Shown piece by piece: positions 26,973-37,167 of a stretch of 64,000 bases of DNA; the first letter of the stretch is position 1, and the number at the start of each line of letters is the position of its first letter. The DNA is from Burkholderiales bacterium (GTDB taxonomy: Bacteria > Pseudomonadota > Gammaproteobacteria > Burkholderiales > Nitrosomonadaceae), in assembly GCA_024235755.1 (NCBI GenBank), contig JACKLV010000011.1, positions 1 to 64,000 on the forward strand. Direction: 5' to 3'. A model generated the notes under the pieces. It made no database searches. It saw only the letters and a list, made by a program, of their open reading frames with translations, and had not been told where the DNA came from. Both the position numbers and the translations under genes were made by a program.

Positions 26973-27007
26973 AAAAAACCGCCCCGGTTTCCCAAGGGCG
27001 GTTTTTT
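26973..27007 (-). terminator. Intrinsic terminator of the S-layer-like gene
   Basis: AAAAAACCGCCC (26973-26984) and GGGCGGTTTTTT (26996-27007) form a perfect 12-bp stem around an 11-nt loop. On the minus strand it is followed by a U-run, and it lies 64 bp after the stop of the S-layer-like gene. It can also act on plus-strand transcripts. Confidence 0.9.
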
Positions 27008-27070
27008 GTCAAGGTTTGCGGTTAATCTTGTGATTCTCCGCGTAGGCGCAAGAGCGCCCCCCTTTAGAAA

Positions 27071-30000
27071 TTAAGCTACGATATCAACATCAGCTGCTAC
27101 CAAGCCTGTACCACCTACGATTGAAGCGATCTGAACTTGAGCGCCCGCTCCGTTACCGTCAGCATCGAAATAGATGTTGGTGTCAGCACCATCATCTTCG
27201 AAAATGATGCGGTCCGTAGCTGCTAGAGCTACTGCACCAGCACCACCGAACAGGATGTTCGTACCGTCAACGTTGGTGTCAGTACCAGCGATGAGCCCAA
27301 TATCGTCAGCATCCAGTTAAACTTAGATAACGACAGCACTAATGTATCAGCTGGTCCGACGAATGCAGCTGCATTACCGGCTGTTACAAATGTATCCAGT
27401 GTTACTACGCCACCTGATGGTGACAACTGAATACTATCTGTTGCACCTAAGCCTGCCACTTGATCAAGTAAAACATTTACAGCAACTTTAGATGTTATGG
27501 TAGATGCATCCAAAGTCAGGCCCATACCAGCAACTGGAGTTGCAATATCTCCGGCATTATTTAGGCGCACATTTACCGTTTCTATTTGGGCTGCTGTTGC
27601 CGCATGATAGCTATCAACTAATGCGTCAATCACACTATCAGTCAACTCGAGATCAAGCGTTTGTGCCACTGCCTGATCGTTCACACCGGCAATAATACCG
27701 ATATTGGACAATCCCTGCATATCGCCTGCCGTTACCGTTGCTGTATTGCGCACTTCCATAATGTCATTATTCGCTATACTGTTGGTGTCGGACAGATTAT
27801 CCAATGCGCCACCATCAATGACATTACCACCATTAATATTAGCATCACTGAATATGAATCTATCAGCAGTAGTAGCGCTTATATTTGCAGGATTCAGAAG
27901 TTGGCCTACGCCGGTACCTAGAGGTAACGTTGGATCTATAATGGCACCTTCTTCACCGTTGTAGGTGAAATGATTTTGAGCATTCAGCGAACGTGCATCA
28001 ATCGTCACGCCGGATTCAACTCCTGTACCGGCTGTATTTAGCCAGTATGTTCCGGTAGAAACACCTGATTGATCGTTGTTAGCGTCATTATCGTTGATGA
28101 TATTCAACATACCGCTACCATTAGCTTGAATCAGATCATTGGTCAATGTCAAGTTGTAAGCATTTTGACCCAGCAATGTTGAGAGGGCTGCTGCACTTGT
28201 ACCCACTATTTGCAAGTTTTCGAAATTTACTGACATTGGTCCATTCAGATGCACCCAAGAAATTCGCACGCCAGTACCATCAATGACCAGAGTATCGTCA
28301 CCATCGCCTGCATTGACTGTATCAGAAATGGTCAAGCCAGCCCGTGTATCGTTAAGATTATCAAAGATCACATGATCGTTACCGGTACCCGTAGAAATAT
28401 CCTGCGCTCCAACCGGAGATGCTGCATTGGTGCTGACACGCAGAATTACATCCGCAGCAGAACCGCTGGCATCAATTGTAGCAGCAGCCAGTCTGACCTG
28501 GGTAGCCACACCACTGAGATCGTAATAATGACCTGTTGTGACATCAATCTCTGTACCATCGGTATCCAGACCACGCAAACCTTGCTGAACTGGGCCGTTA
28601 CCCGCAGTTGTACTATCCAAAGTTGGTCCCGCAACATTGGTGCCACCATTTATCACACCTTGTATTCCTGCCGTGACCAGATCACCATCTGAGTCACATC
28701 TGCACCTGCGGTATCCACGTCCAGGTTGAAGAAGTCGCCCGCTTCACCACCCGAAATGGTGATCGTTCCGGTATGTGTCACAAAATTGGTCAACTCTACA
28801 GAATTTGATTCGGTATCGCTGTCTGTCAAAGTGACATTCTCAAAGGTTGATGTGATAGTAGGAATCGTCGTAACGATTGAGAAATTGAAGCGAGGATCTG
28901 TATTGGTGCCGTCGCTAAACGTCACACCCAGCGTATCATCGGCTGTATCGCTTGCAACTGCAGCATTGATCGTTGAATTCTGAATCTGATTGTTACCGGT
29001 CGTTGAGTGCAGAATGGTAATACCTGTAGCTTGATCAGGAGTCAGATTCGTCAATGTAAAGTTAACAGGGGCGTCTGCCGCATTTTCAAGCACACCATCA
29101 CCGCCAAAGTTAGCGACATCCACATCCGAACTGATATTACGCACAGTTACACTGGTCACATCCGGCAGATTGACGAAGTCAGCCGCAAGGTCTCCAATCG
29201 AACCATCACCGAACATGCTGGCATTGTCGATATTAGCTGCCACGCTGTTCAAAGCCGAACCGGAGTAGAACAACAAGGTGTCTGAACCGCCTGCACCACC
29301 GTCAATGCTGTCACCCGTTTGCACTACATCGTACAACACGAAGGTATCGTCACCATTACCGCCGGTTACTGACACATCTTGGTCAACACCCGATGTACCC
29401 GCTTTACCGACGTCAAGAATGTTATCCAACACGATAGTGAAGTTACCTTCGAGTGCAGAAGCGTCAATTGTTGCAATCCGGCTGCCTGCCAGTGCAACAC
29501 CTGTGCCTGCCACATGGAGGTTTTCAACTTCAATCAGGGCATTATTTGCAATGTTCACAGCATCAATTGCTGCACCCAGAGTCAAATCTGTATCACCTGT
29601 AATCGTCAGTACGCCAGCAGTACCGGTATCCATTGGGATATTAAATGTACCGATTGAGTTAGGTGCACCCGTGCTGTTCAACGCAATGTTTTCATAGCCT
29701 TGGGTACCTACGCCTCTAGCCGCAATACCGGATGTATTTTGACCGATATTCAGCGCGCCAACCTGAACATTATCCACTTCCAGCGACACTGAATTTTCAC
29801 CAGCCAGGGTGCCTGCGCTGTAGGAAAATTCAACGACGCCAGCATCATTTGCATTGGTGTCTCTAACCGAAAGGTCGTTAACCGTAGCATCTTCGATGTT
29901 TCCGATCTCAGCGGTATTCACTGCTTGCGATACACGGTTGATATTCACAGACATCAGACCACTGGAATCCTGCATATCCAGCGCTGTAACTGCGCCGCCG

Positions 30001-30797
30001 CCAGAGCCTGTAAATGACGCATTTAACGTTTCAATACCATTGAGTGTTGGCGTGATAATTGTCGCGCCATTATCGTTTGCATTACCCAAGGTTGCTGTTA
30101 AAGTTGGGTTTGGACCTGCACCTGTCAGAATATCTTCATCCTGCAGCGCATTGATACGATCGTTACCACCCGGTGTAAAGACCAAACCTGATACAAAGTT
30201 ATTAGCTGTTGCGACATCGGTATCAAAAGTCAAGGTAAAGCTGTCAGGCACGCCCACGCCTGCATTTGCCAGAACCTGGTTAATGTCGTCTTGCGAGATA
30301 GGTCCAGCGCCTGTGATCAGCGGATCATCCATTAGCGCACTACCCAGGCTCGGACTAGATTCTTCCGCATTATATGCTCCGGCCACGGCTGCTTTATTTT
30401 CCAATAACTGCGCCGTTTCGGCAAATTCTGCCGGCAGATCTTCGCGCATCAGAAATACGACTGCCTGATAAACCAGCGTGCCGATTTCCGCACCACCATC
30501 AATACCGCTTTCAAAATAGCTAATTGCTTGCGTTGCGGGGCTTCCCTCAACGCCATCCGCCGTCAAGCCGAAGTGACCAGCTAATACGGCAGCCTGTTCT
30601 GCTGAAGTGGTTGCAGAACCCATTACACCTTCCGTAAATTCCGTCTTACTGGCCAGGATATTCAGCAATGCAGGAATTGATAAGCCGTTATCGACAGCAT
30701 TCTCTAGCTGCGCGTTAATCTCTGATCCAGCAGCAGCGTCAAAAAGCCCTATAACACCTTTCAGAAGTTTAGTTTGGTCTTCACTAGATATAGCCAT
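27071..30797 (-). pseudogene. Large S-layer/RTX-like type I secreted protein, interrupted by two frameshifts
   Basis: The ATG at 30797 (GGGAG 6 nt upstream) opens a frame that stops at 28653; the sequence continues in a second frame to about 27318 and in a third to a TAA at 27071-27073. Adding one base near 28694 and one near 27317 restores a single protein of 1242 residues. Its N-terminal 150 residues are alpha-helical (KLLKGVIGLFDAAAG, LLNILASKTEF). The body is Asn/Thr/Asp/Gly-rich beta repeat with RTX-like calcium motifs (GGNGDDTFVL, NAGDGDDTLVI). The end DTNIYFDADG...VAADVDIVA resembles an uncleaved type I secretion signal. It has no cysteine-rich part. A T1SS lies 15 kb away. Either real decay or assembly errors explain the breaks. 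Confidence 0.8.
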
Positions 30798-31672
30798 GGG
30801 AGCTCCCTTGATAAAAAAATTAAAAAACATTACTTCGATAGTAAATCACTTGCAAGCTTTTCACTTATCTTTTTAATCCGTCTTACAGACCTCGAATTTA
30901 TATCAGCTATATTTTCTGTATTAATTAACTGTTTGCTATTGCATTGCGACAGTCATGTAAAATTAAGCTTACTATACAGCCAATATTAACCCAAAAGCCG
31001 AGTCAAGCTGAATTCTGCACAAAACCGGCCTAGTTTGCAAGTAAAATACCCTACTCATTGTTTTAAGTTGTTGCAACATTACAACAACCCATCAATTTTC
31101 GGCAGATTGTATCCTGGCAAACTCATTAGATTAGAAAGCGATTTACATTTGAATGCTAACACGCTGATTACTTGATAAAACAAAAAGAAACCGCAATACA
31201 ATCCATTTAATCCTTCATCCGTGATGTTATAAAATGAGAGTGATTTGCTCGATTTTCAAAACGCACCATACCCAAAAATCACCTGTTAATCCAAACAAGC
31301 CACTGATATATAATCGTTTCTCATCGAAACACGTTTAAACACTTTTCCAAACACGCCCAACCGGTTTCATCCCTTGTGCAGTATTTACAATACAAAACAA
31401 ATAACTTGCCATCCCCTCAAACTCCCTATATCAATAGCCAAGCTATCAAAAAACTATCTTGTTGCCGCCATAACGTGTTTTTCAACAACCTGTCAAATCT
31501 GCGATAATTACTTTTTTCCAGATTAACTGCCTAACTGCCAAATATTTCTCTTGTATTCCACAAAAATTACCATTTTAGTACTCCGTCTTTTGATAATAGA
31601 ACGGCTATTTCCTGCACGGCACGCCTTGCCATGGTCACTGACAAGCTCACTAAATAAACCCGGCAACTTCCT
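30798..31672. other. Long intergenic region upstream of the S-layer-like and Wzm genes
   Basis: 875 bp, strongly A+T-rich, without a supportable gene on either strand. It should hold the promoter of the S-layer-like gene (minus) and that of the glycan export genes (plus). The most evident structure is GTTGTTG (31067-31073) with CAACAAC (31082-31088), a perfect 7-bp inverted repeat. A long leader is typical of highly expressed S-layer genes, which is inference. Confidence 0.4.
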
Positions 31673-32485
31673 ATGGATAGAGTGCTAGATATCTTTTTGT
31701 GCCTGACACGGCATTACCAGCTTGCATTGCAAATGATCAAGCGCGAGATTGCCAGCCGTTACCGCGGTTCGATTCTAGGCGTGCTGTGGTCTTTTGTGAC
31801 GCCATTATTAATGCTGGCCATTTATACATTTGTCTTCAGCGTGGTATTCAAAGTAAGGCTGGCGCTCACCAATGACACAGACAATAGGTTCGAATTTGCA
31901 ATGCTCTTGTTTGCGGGCCTGATCGTGTTTAACCTGTTTTCCGAGTGTTTGACACGCGCGCCAGCGTTGATCTTGAATAATACCAATTATGTCAAACGGA
32001 TCATTTTCCCGCTGGAAATTCTGCCCTGGATCACGCTTGGCGCCGCGCTTTTTCATACCTGCATAAGCTATCTCATTCTTTTTGTATTTTTGCTTATTAT
32101 TGGACAACCTGTCTTTTGGACGGCCATGTTACTGCCTGTTGTATTACTGCCATTTGCGCTGCTGACATTGGGAATTTCCTGGTTTCTCGCGTCGGTTGGC
32201 GTTTTTGTCCGCGACATCGGCCAATTCATCGGCCTTGTCCTAACCATGCTGTTATTCATGAGCCCCATTTTTTATCCCGCTTCCGCGTTACCGGAGTCGG
32301 TTCGGGCTTATCTGTTTTTAAATCCGTTGACTTTTATTATTGAGCAGACGCGCGCAGTTATCATCTATGGACAATTACCGGACTGGGCAGGAATGGGCAT
32401 TTACTATGTCACTGGCTTTTTGATCGCATGGGCCGGGTTGACGTGGTTTCAAAAAACCCGTAAAGGATTTAGCGATGTCTTATAA
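31673..32485 (+). CDS. wzm: ABC-2 polysaccharide export permease (Wzm type)
   Basis: 270 residues with six predicted membrane spans. It is the inner-membrane channel for undecaprenyl-linked polysaccharide. The cytoplasmic N-terminal helix has the family pattern QMIKREIASRYRGSILGVLWSFVTPLLML; further conserved parts are NNTNYVKRIIFPLEILPW, VGVFVRDIGQF and SPIFYPASALPE. The last 11 bp overlap the ATPase gene, so the pair is translationally coupled. Which polymer is exported (O-antigen-like glycan, capsule or S-layer-associated polysaccharide) cannot be told from the sequence. Confidence 0.93.
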   Translation: MDRVLDIFLCLTRHYQLALQMIKREIASRYRGSILGVLWSFVTPLLMLAIYTFVFSVVFKVRLALTNDTDNRFEFAMLLFAGLIVFNLFSECLTRAPALILNNTNYVKRIIFPLEILPWITLGAALFHTCISYLILFVFLLIIGQPVFWTAMLLPVVLLPFALLTLGISWFLASVGVFVRDIGQFIGLVLTMLLFMSPIFYPASALPESVRAYLFLNPLTFIIEQTRAVIIYGQLPDWAGMGIYYVTGFLIAWAGLTWFQKTRKGFSDVL

Positions 32486-33791
32486 ATCCGAATCAGCGGT
32501 CACACCCGACCAAACGGCACTTGAAAACACTGCCGCCGCAATACAGGCAAACGGCCTGTCCAAATGTTATCAACTATACAATCACCCGCGCGACAGGCTT
32601 AAACAGTTTTTGTGGCGTGGCAAACGGCAATTCTATCGCGAATTATGGGCGCTTCAGAATATCGATCTGACTGTATCGCATGGCGAAGTTGTCGGTATTG
32701 TCGGTCAAAACGGCTCCGGAAAATCCACATTACTGCAATTGGTCTGCGGCACACTGACCCCAACCAGCGGCGAAATCACTGTTAACGGCCGCATCGCAGC
32801 ATTGCTGGAACTGGGCGCCGGATTCAATCCGGAATTCACCGGACGCGAAAACATTTATATGAACGCCGCCATTTTAGGGCTCAACCAGTCAGAAATAGAA
32901 GCCCGTATTGACAATATAATCGAATTCTCGGGCATACACGATTTCATCGACCAGCCTGTCAAAACCTATTCCAGCGGGATGTTTGTACGCCTGGCCTTTT
33001 CAGTTGCGATCAATGTCGATCCTGAAATTCTGGTCATCGATGAAGCACTGTCGGTCGGAGATGGCGCGTTTTCACGTAAATCCTTTAATCGCATCATGCA
33101 ATTGCGAGACGCGGGCAAAACCATTTTGTTTTGCTCTCACTCCATGTTCCAAGTCGAATCGCTCTGTTCCCGCGCCATCTGGATTGACCAGGGAAAGATG
33201 ATGGCAGATGATGAAGCCGCCAGAGTTGTCGCCGATTATCAGGCATTTCTAGATAAAAGCGCAGCAACACAAAACGGCGGAGCCATCAAAATAACGCCGC
33301 ATACCGAACAAATGCCTCCGGCGACAGAATCCGTCCAATTTTCCCCCGGACGCGCCCGTTTGCATGCAATCAAAATACTGGCCGACGGTAAGGATTACAG
33401 AAACACGCCCCTAATCAGCGGCCGTTCCACTCTATCCGTTTCAATCGCATTTATATCAGATCCGCACCTGCCATGTCCGAATGTTGCCGTCACCATACAC
33501 AGCATGGATGCCCGCACTATCACCAGCGCAGCCACATGGGAAGATCAAGTCTCACCTGTCCGTCAGCCAGACGGTATTGGCAGCATTTGCCTGACTATTG
33601 ACCAATTGCCCCTGCTAAAAGGCAAATACTTTATCAGCGTGCATTTGTTGTGCGAGCGCGGCATCCATATTTACGAATCCGCAAAAGCTATCGCGACCTT
33701 TCCAGTAGACCAGGAAGGCCGTTTGCAGGGTTACTTTAGACTCGCTCACCGTTGGGAAGAAGATATCCATCCAGCAGACAGAAATATCTGA
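32475..33791 (+). CDS. wzt: ABC-2 polysaccharide export ATPase with C-terminal carbohydrate-binding domain (Wzt type)
   Basis: 438 residues. Residues 20-260 are an ABC ATPase: Walker A GQNGSGKSTL, signature YSSGMFVRLAF, Walker B ILVIDEAL, switch His in LFCSHSM. The sequence LLELGAGFNPEFTGRENIY is characteristic of polysaccharide exporters. Residues 270-438 form a separate beta-rich domain like the Wzt C-terminal domain, which in O-antigen systems binds the chain terminus before export. So the exported glycan may carry a specific non-reducing end modification, which is inference. It overlaps wzm. Confidence 0.93.
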   Translation: MSYKSESAVTPDQTALENTAAAIQANGLSKCYQLYNHPRDRLKQFLWRGKRQFYRELWALQNIDLTVSHGEVVGIVGQNGSGKSTLLQLVCGTLTPTSGEITVNGRIAALLELGAGFNPEFTGRENIYMNAAILGLNQSEIEARIDNIIEFSGIHDFIDQPVKTYSSGMFVRLAFSVAINVDPEILVIDEALSVGDGAFSRKSFNRIMQLRDAGKTILFCSHSMFQVESLCSRAIWIDQGKMMADDEAARVVADYQAFLDKSAATQNGGAIKITPHTEQMPPATESVQFSPGRARLHAIKILADGKDYRNTPLISGRSTLSVSIAFISDPHLPCPNVAVTIHSMDARTITSAATWEDQVSPVRQPDGIGSICLTIDQLPLLKGKYFISVHLLCERGIHIYESAKAIATFPVDQEGRLQGYFRLAHRWEEDIHPADRNI

Positions 33792-33804
33792 CACCATTTA
33801 AAAT

Positions 33805-34788
33805 ATGGACGCAATGACTGACGATCAGCGTAACAAAAAATGGCAATGCCGCTGGGCCACCCGGCAAGACCAGGACGAACTACTCGCATTATTCGAATCC
33901 GCCTTTGGCCAGCCGATGCCGGATGGTCTGTGGCAATGGAAGTATGCGTGGCAAAACAAACCCGGCATGCTGGCGCACCTCGAAGACAATATTATTGCTT
34001 ATTATGGCGGCATACCCCGCACATTCAGTCTTAATGGCGCGACCATCAAAGCTGTGCAAATCTGCGACGTGATGGTAGCGCCAAGAATGCGCGGCATTCT
34101 GACGCGCAGAGGCCCATTTATGCATACCGCCGATACTTTCCTGCGCGAACAGGCGGGAATAGACAAACCTTTTCGCTTTGCTTTCGGTTTTCCTTCGCAC
34201 CGGCATGCAAGACTGGGAGAAAAAACAGGCTGGTACACACGCTCCGGCACCTTCTTGGAAACCGTCTGGCCAGCAAAGCATGCACTACCGCATTTATCTG
34301 TATGGGTTAAGACCAGACCGCTGGACCTGCACGACTCAACAACGGTCGATACGCTCTGGCAAACCATGCAGTCTGCATTGCCAAACTGCCTGACTCCCCA
34401 AAAAGACGCCGATTTTTTTAACTGGCGTTATCATCAGCATCCAAGCTACGCCTATACGACCTATGTCGTTTCCGGACGATGGAAAAAAAAGCCAGTGGGT
34501 ATTTTTACATTACGCGACCATGGCGCCGATCGCGGCATGGAGCTCATGGACTTACTTGGACCACCTGATAAACTATCCATTCTGTTAAACACGGCATTGC
34601 GCATCAGCAAGCGCACCGGCCGCAAGCAGTTGTTCAGCTGGATGACGCCCGCAGTTCTGGAATGGCTGCCAAAACCCGAAACCGCACAGGAAGTATCCGG
34701 CGTATATGTCACGCCCGACTACAAACAGAAAATCGAAGCACAGCGACTGCGTTGGTGGCTGATGTGTGGAGATACCGATTTTCATTAG
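33805..34788 (+). CDS. GNAT-like N-acetyltransferase
   Basis: 327 residues, soluble, no signal peptide. The first half shows a GNAT-like pattern (CRWATRQDQDELLALFESAFG, YYGGIPRTFSL, QICDVMVAPRMRGILTRRG, FAFGFPSHRHARLGEKTGW), which is seen in proteins of polysaccharide and lipid-modification clusters. The second half (DADFFNWRYHQHP, PVGIFTLRDHG) suggests two GNAT-related halves. It follows wzt by 13 bp on the same strand. It may acetylate an amino sugar or a precursor; the substrate is unknown. Translation may begin at the first or the second ATG (33805 or 33814). Confidence 0.6.
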   Translation: MDAMTDDQRNKKWQCRWATRQDQDELLALFESAFGQPMPDGLWQWKYAWQNKPGMLAHLEDNIIAYYGGIPRTFSLNGATIKAVQICDVMVAPRMRGILTRRGPFMHTADTFLREQAGIDKPFRFAFGFPSHRHARLGEKTGWYTRSGTFLETVWPAKHALPHLSVWVKTRPLDLHDSTTVDTLWQTMQSALPNCLTPQKDADFFNWRYHQHPSYAYTTYVVSGRWKKKPVGIFTLRDHGADRGMELMDLLGPPDKLSILLNTALRISKRTGRKQLFSWMTPAVLEWLPKPETAQEVSGVYVTPDYKQKIEAQRLRWWLMCGDTDFH

Positions 34789-34839
34789 ACAACGAATAAA
34801 CTGCCAACTGCCGGCTTATATACCTTAACACATTAGGCC

Positions 34840-35928
34840 ATGAGCACCGCCCGTCCAAATCAGGAAATTGATCTATCGATTGAATTGCTGCGCGGTGTCG
34901 CCGCCATTATGGTCATGCTTTGCCATTATGCCGTGATCACCCAAGGCACGGAACGCAGCTGGTTAAGTTTTTTCTATACAGGCGTTGATTTTTTCTTTGT
35001 CATCAGTGGATTTGTCTTTGCACCTACACTGCTTGCGCCCGCCAGGGAAAATGTAGCGGCATTCTTCATCCGGCGCATTTTCAGAATTTACCCGCTCTTT
35101 CTGGTCGCAATTCTTTTTTACGCCCTGTTACCCCATAAAACATGGGATACCGGCATTGTTTTGCAGCACGCTCTGTTTCTTCACACCACCGTTTCCAAAG
35201 AGATCGCCTTTTATTACAACCCCGCTTTCTGGTCGCTGCCCGTAGAAATCGAGTTTTATCTGTTCATTGCTTTGTTGGTGTTATTTAAAACCCGCAAAAC
35301 AACATACATACTCACATTTCTGTTCGGTTTATCGCTTCTGACCAGCCTGACGGCACATCATTTTCTAGCAGTTGATTCGCATGCAAAGCTGGTACTGACA
35401 CATCATTTGCCGACTATTCTTCCCGAATTTCTACTGGGCACGTTAGCGTATCGAATCAGCAAAAACTGCGGCAAATTGTCGGGCCTTATATTCGGGGCTG
35501 CCGGCATAGTCCTGCTATTCATGCTCGGCCAGAACTTTGTAGCACACGGAGAAAATGTATCGGACATGACCTACGGCCTGTTTAATCTGCTTTGCGCGCT
35601 GGGTTATCAGTGGATTCTTATTGCGAGCGTGGTGCTGTTTCGTCCGTCAGGCAACATTGCTTTATTTACACTGCTGGCAAGCGTCATGGGTAATCTCAGT
35701 TACGGTATTTACTTGTTCCACAATGCAATACCCCCTTTGCTAAGACTCCATTTCCAACTCGATGGCTTTCTTTTGCTGACCTGCTCCATACTGGGTACCC
35801 TTTGCCTGTCCGCTATCATGTACAATATACTGGAAAACCCTGCACGAAAATATGGAAAACACATTGCGCGGCGTTTCTACAATACGGTATGGCCTGATTC
35901 ACGCGGACTAACAGAAAACAGTCAATAG
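34840..35928 (+). CDS. Acyltransferase 3 family membrane protein (OafA/YrhL type)
   Basis: 362 residues with about 10 membrane spans. The family pattern is visible: IELLRGVAAIMVMLCHY with the likely catalytic His, GVDFFFVISGFVF, RRIFRIYPLFL and FWSLPVEIEFYLF. Members transfer acetyl or other acyl groups from acyl-CoA to sugars of O-antigen, peptidoglycan or exopolysaccharide. It sits among glycan genes and probably O-acylates the polymer or its precursor, which is inference. Confidence 0.88.
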   Translation: MSTARPNQEIDLSIELLRGVAAIMVMLCHYAVITQGTERSWLSFFYTGVDFFFVISGFVFAPTLLAPARENVAAFFIRRIFRIYPLFLVAILFYALLPHKTWDTGIVLQHALFLHTTVSKEIAFYYNPAFWSLPVEIEFYLFIALLVLFKTRKTTYILTFLFGLSLLTSLTAHHFLAVDSHAKLVLTHHLPTILPEFLLGTLAYRISKNCGKLSGLIFGAAGIVLLFMLGQNFVAHGENVSDMTYGLFNLLCALGYQWILIASVVLFRPSGNIALFTLLASVMGNLSYGIYLFHNAIPPLLRLHFQLDGFLLLTCSILGTLCLSAIMYNILENPARKYGKHIARRFYNTVWPDSRGLTENSQ

Positions 35929-36035
35929 TTGCTCACCCGTTTATAGCGTTCCGCTGGTTTACTTACTTATTATCTGTCAGGCCGCCGCAATTGTTTGATG
36001 CAACTTTACTGCTCAATCACATATCAAGCTCATAA

Positions 36036-37133
36036 ATGATCTCGGTCATTCTCGTCAACTACCACACTGCCCGTCTGGCCATAAACGCTGTTGCATCCGT
36101 AATCGATCAAACAGATATCGAGAAACCCGAAATTATCGTCGTTGACAACAGCACGACAGAGTCAGAACATGCCCTAATGAAAGCACACCTGCCTGGCGAG
36201 GTTACCTATCTTGCCAATCAAAACAATGTCGGTTTCGCTCGCGCCTGCAATCAAGCTTTCAACCGTTCCAGCGGTGAATTCATTCTGCTGCTCAATCCCG
36301 ATACACGACTATTGCCAAATGCTTTATCACGGCTTTCGGATTACTTAAAAAAACACCCTGATGCTGGCGCTGTAGGGCCGCGCGTTTACTGGGACGATGA
36401 TTGCCGTTATTTAATGCCACCCAGCACATTTCCATCGATTACAGGCTTCTATAAAGAAGCCATATCCCGATTGCACCCCTATCTCTCCGATTATTTATCG
36501 CTTGATTTTCGTAAAAAAGCTTTGCGTTACTGGACCTGCAATACACCCATAACCGTAGAGGCATTATCCGGCGGACATGCGCTGCTCCGCCGGGACGCCA
36601 TCGTAAAAAGTGGCGGCCTGTTTGACGAATGTTTTTTTATGTACTGGGAGGACAGCGATCTTATGCATCGCCTGAAAAAATCCGGTTATCGTTTGTATAT
36701 GGAACCGACGGCAGGCTGCCTGCACTACTATGAACACGCTGCTGCAAAAGACAAGCTCATCGCACAGGGATGGTCTGCCTATCAGCAAAAGAACCTCGCA
36801 CATAAGAAAAGCTTCAAATTCGTTCACTGGCTCAACCAACGATTACCTCTTGCAGCAGCACCTGACACCGAATCGCTTTCAAGTCACAGTGAAAAACTAA
36901 TTTTTTCCATCCCGGCCGAATTAAGAAACGCCTGGCTGCTGGAACTGGGGACCAGGCCGCAACTCTTGCCGGCAATTGGCTTCTTCGGCAAAGGCCCTAC
37001 GGCCGAGGTCAGCACAACGTTATTCAAAAGATTACGCGAAAAAACCTACTACGCACGCTTATCCGCGCCCAACCCGAAGCCGGATTTGGTATATTATTGG
37101 CAGTGGCAGGGCTATTCACCAAAGACTGACTAA
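36036..37133 (+). CDS. Glycosyltransferase family 2
   Basis: 365 residues. A GT-A fold begins at once: MISVILVNYHTARLAINAV, IIVVDNST, FARACNQAFNRSSGEFILLLNPDTRLLPN (the NPDT acts as DXD), and the acceptor-side FFMYWEDSDLMHRLKKSGYRLYM with the likely catalytic Asp. The pattern matches rhamnosyltransferase-like GT2 enzymes. The donor is not determined. The C-terminal 90 residues form an extra domain (LLELGTRPQLLPAIGFFGKG). The stop is 34 bp before the proposed start of the giant protein. Confidence 0.88.
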   Translation: MISVILVNYHTARLAINAVASVIDQTDIEKPEIIVVDNSTTESEHALMKAHLPGEVTYLANQNNVGFARACNQAFNRSSGEFILLLNPDTRLLPNALSRLSDYLKKHPDAGAVGPRVYWDDDCRYLMPPSTFPSITGFYKEAISRLHPYLSDYLSLDFRKKALRYWTCNTPITVEALSGGHALLRRDAIVKSGGLFDECFFMYWEDSDLMHRLKKSGYRLYMEPTAGCLHYYEHAAAKDKLIAQGWSAYQQKNLAHKKSFKFVHWLNQRLPLAAAPDTESLSSHSEKLIFSIPAELRNAWLLELGTRPQLLPAIGFFGKGPTAEVSTTLFKRLREKTYYARLSAPNPKPDLVYYWQWQGYSPKTD

Positions 37134-37167
37134 ATACAATCACCACCGCACCACCCCAACTACATCA

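Noticed and set aside
27310..27325. Programmed -1 frameshift at the second break of the S-layer-like gene
   Set aside because: The sequence GTTTAAC does not permit re-pairing of both tRNAs in the -1 frame (AAC to TAA), and no downstream structure stands out.
27229..28656. A separate 475-residue protein in the middle of the S-layer-like gene
   Set aside because: It lacks a real start, continues the beta-repeat sense of the preceding frame, and ends in nonsense sequence where the third frame takes over; it is a fragment of one gene.
28726..30876. Several long plus-strand open frames opposite the S-layer-like gene
   Set aside because: The minus strand has clear protein features, start signal, RTX-like motifs and terminator; the plus frames are low-complexity mirrors without ribosome sites.
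36976..37167. An N-terminal extension of the giant protein overlapping the GT2 gene
   Set aside because: It has only TTG or CTG starts, is the shadow of the GT2 gene, and the conserved LmbE pattern begins later.
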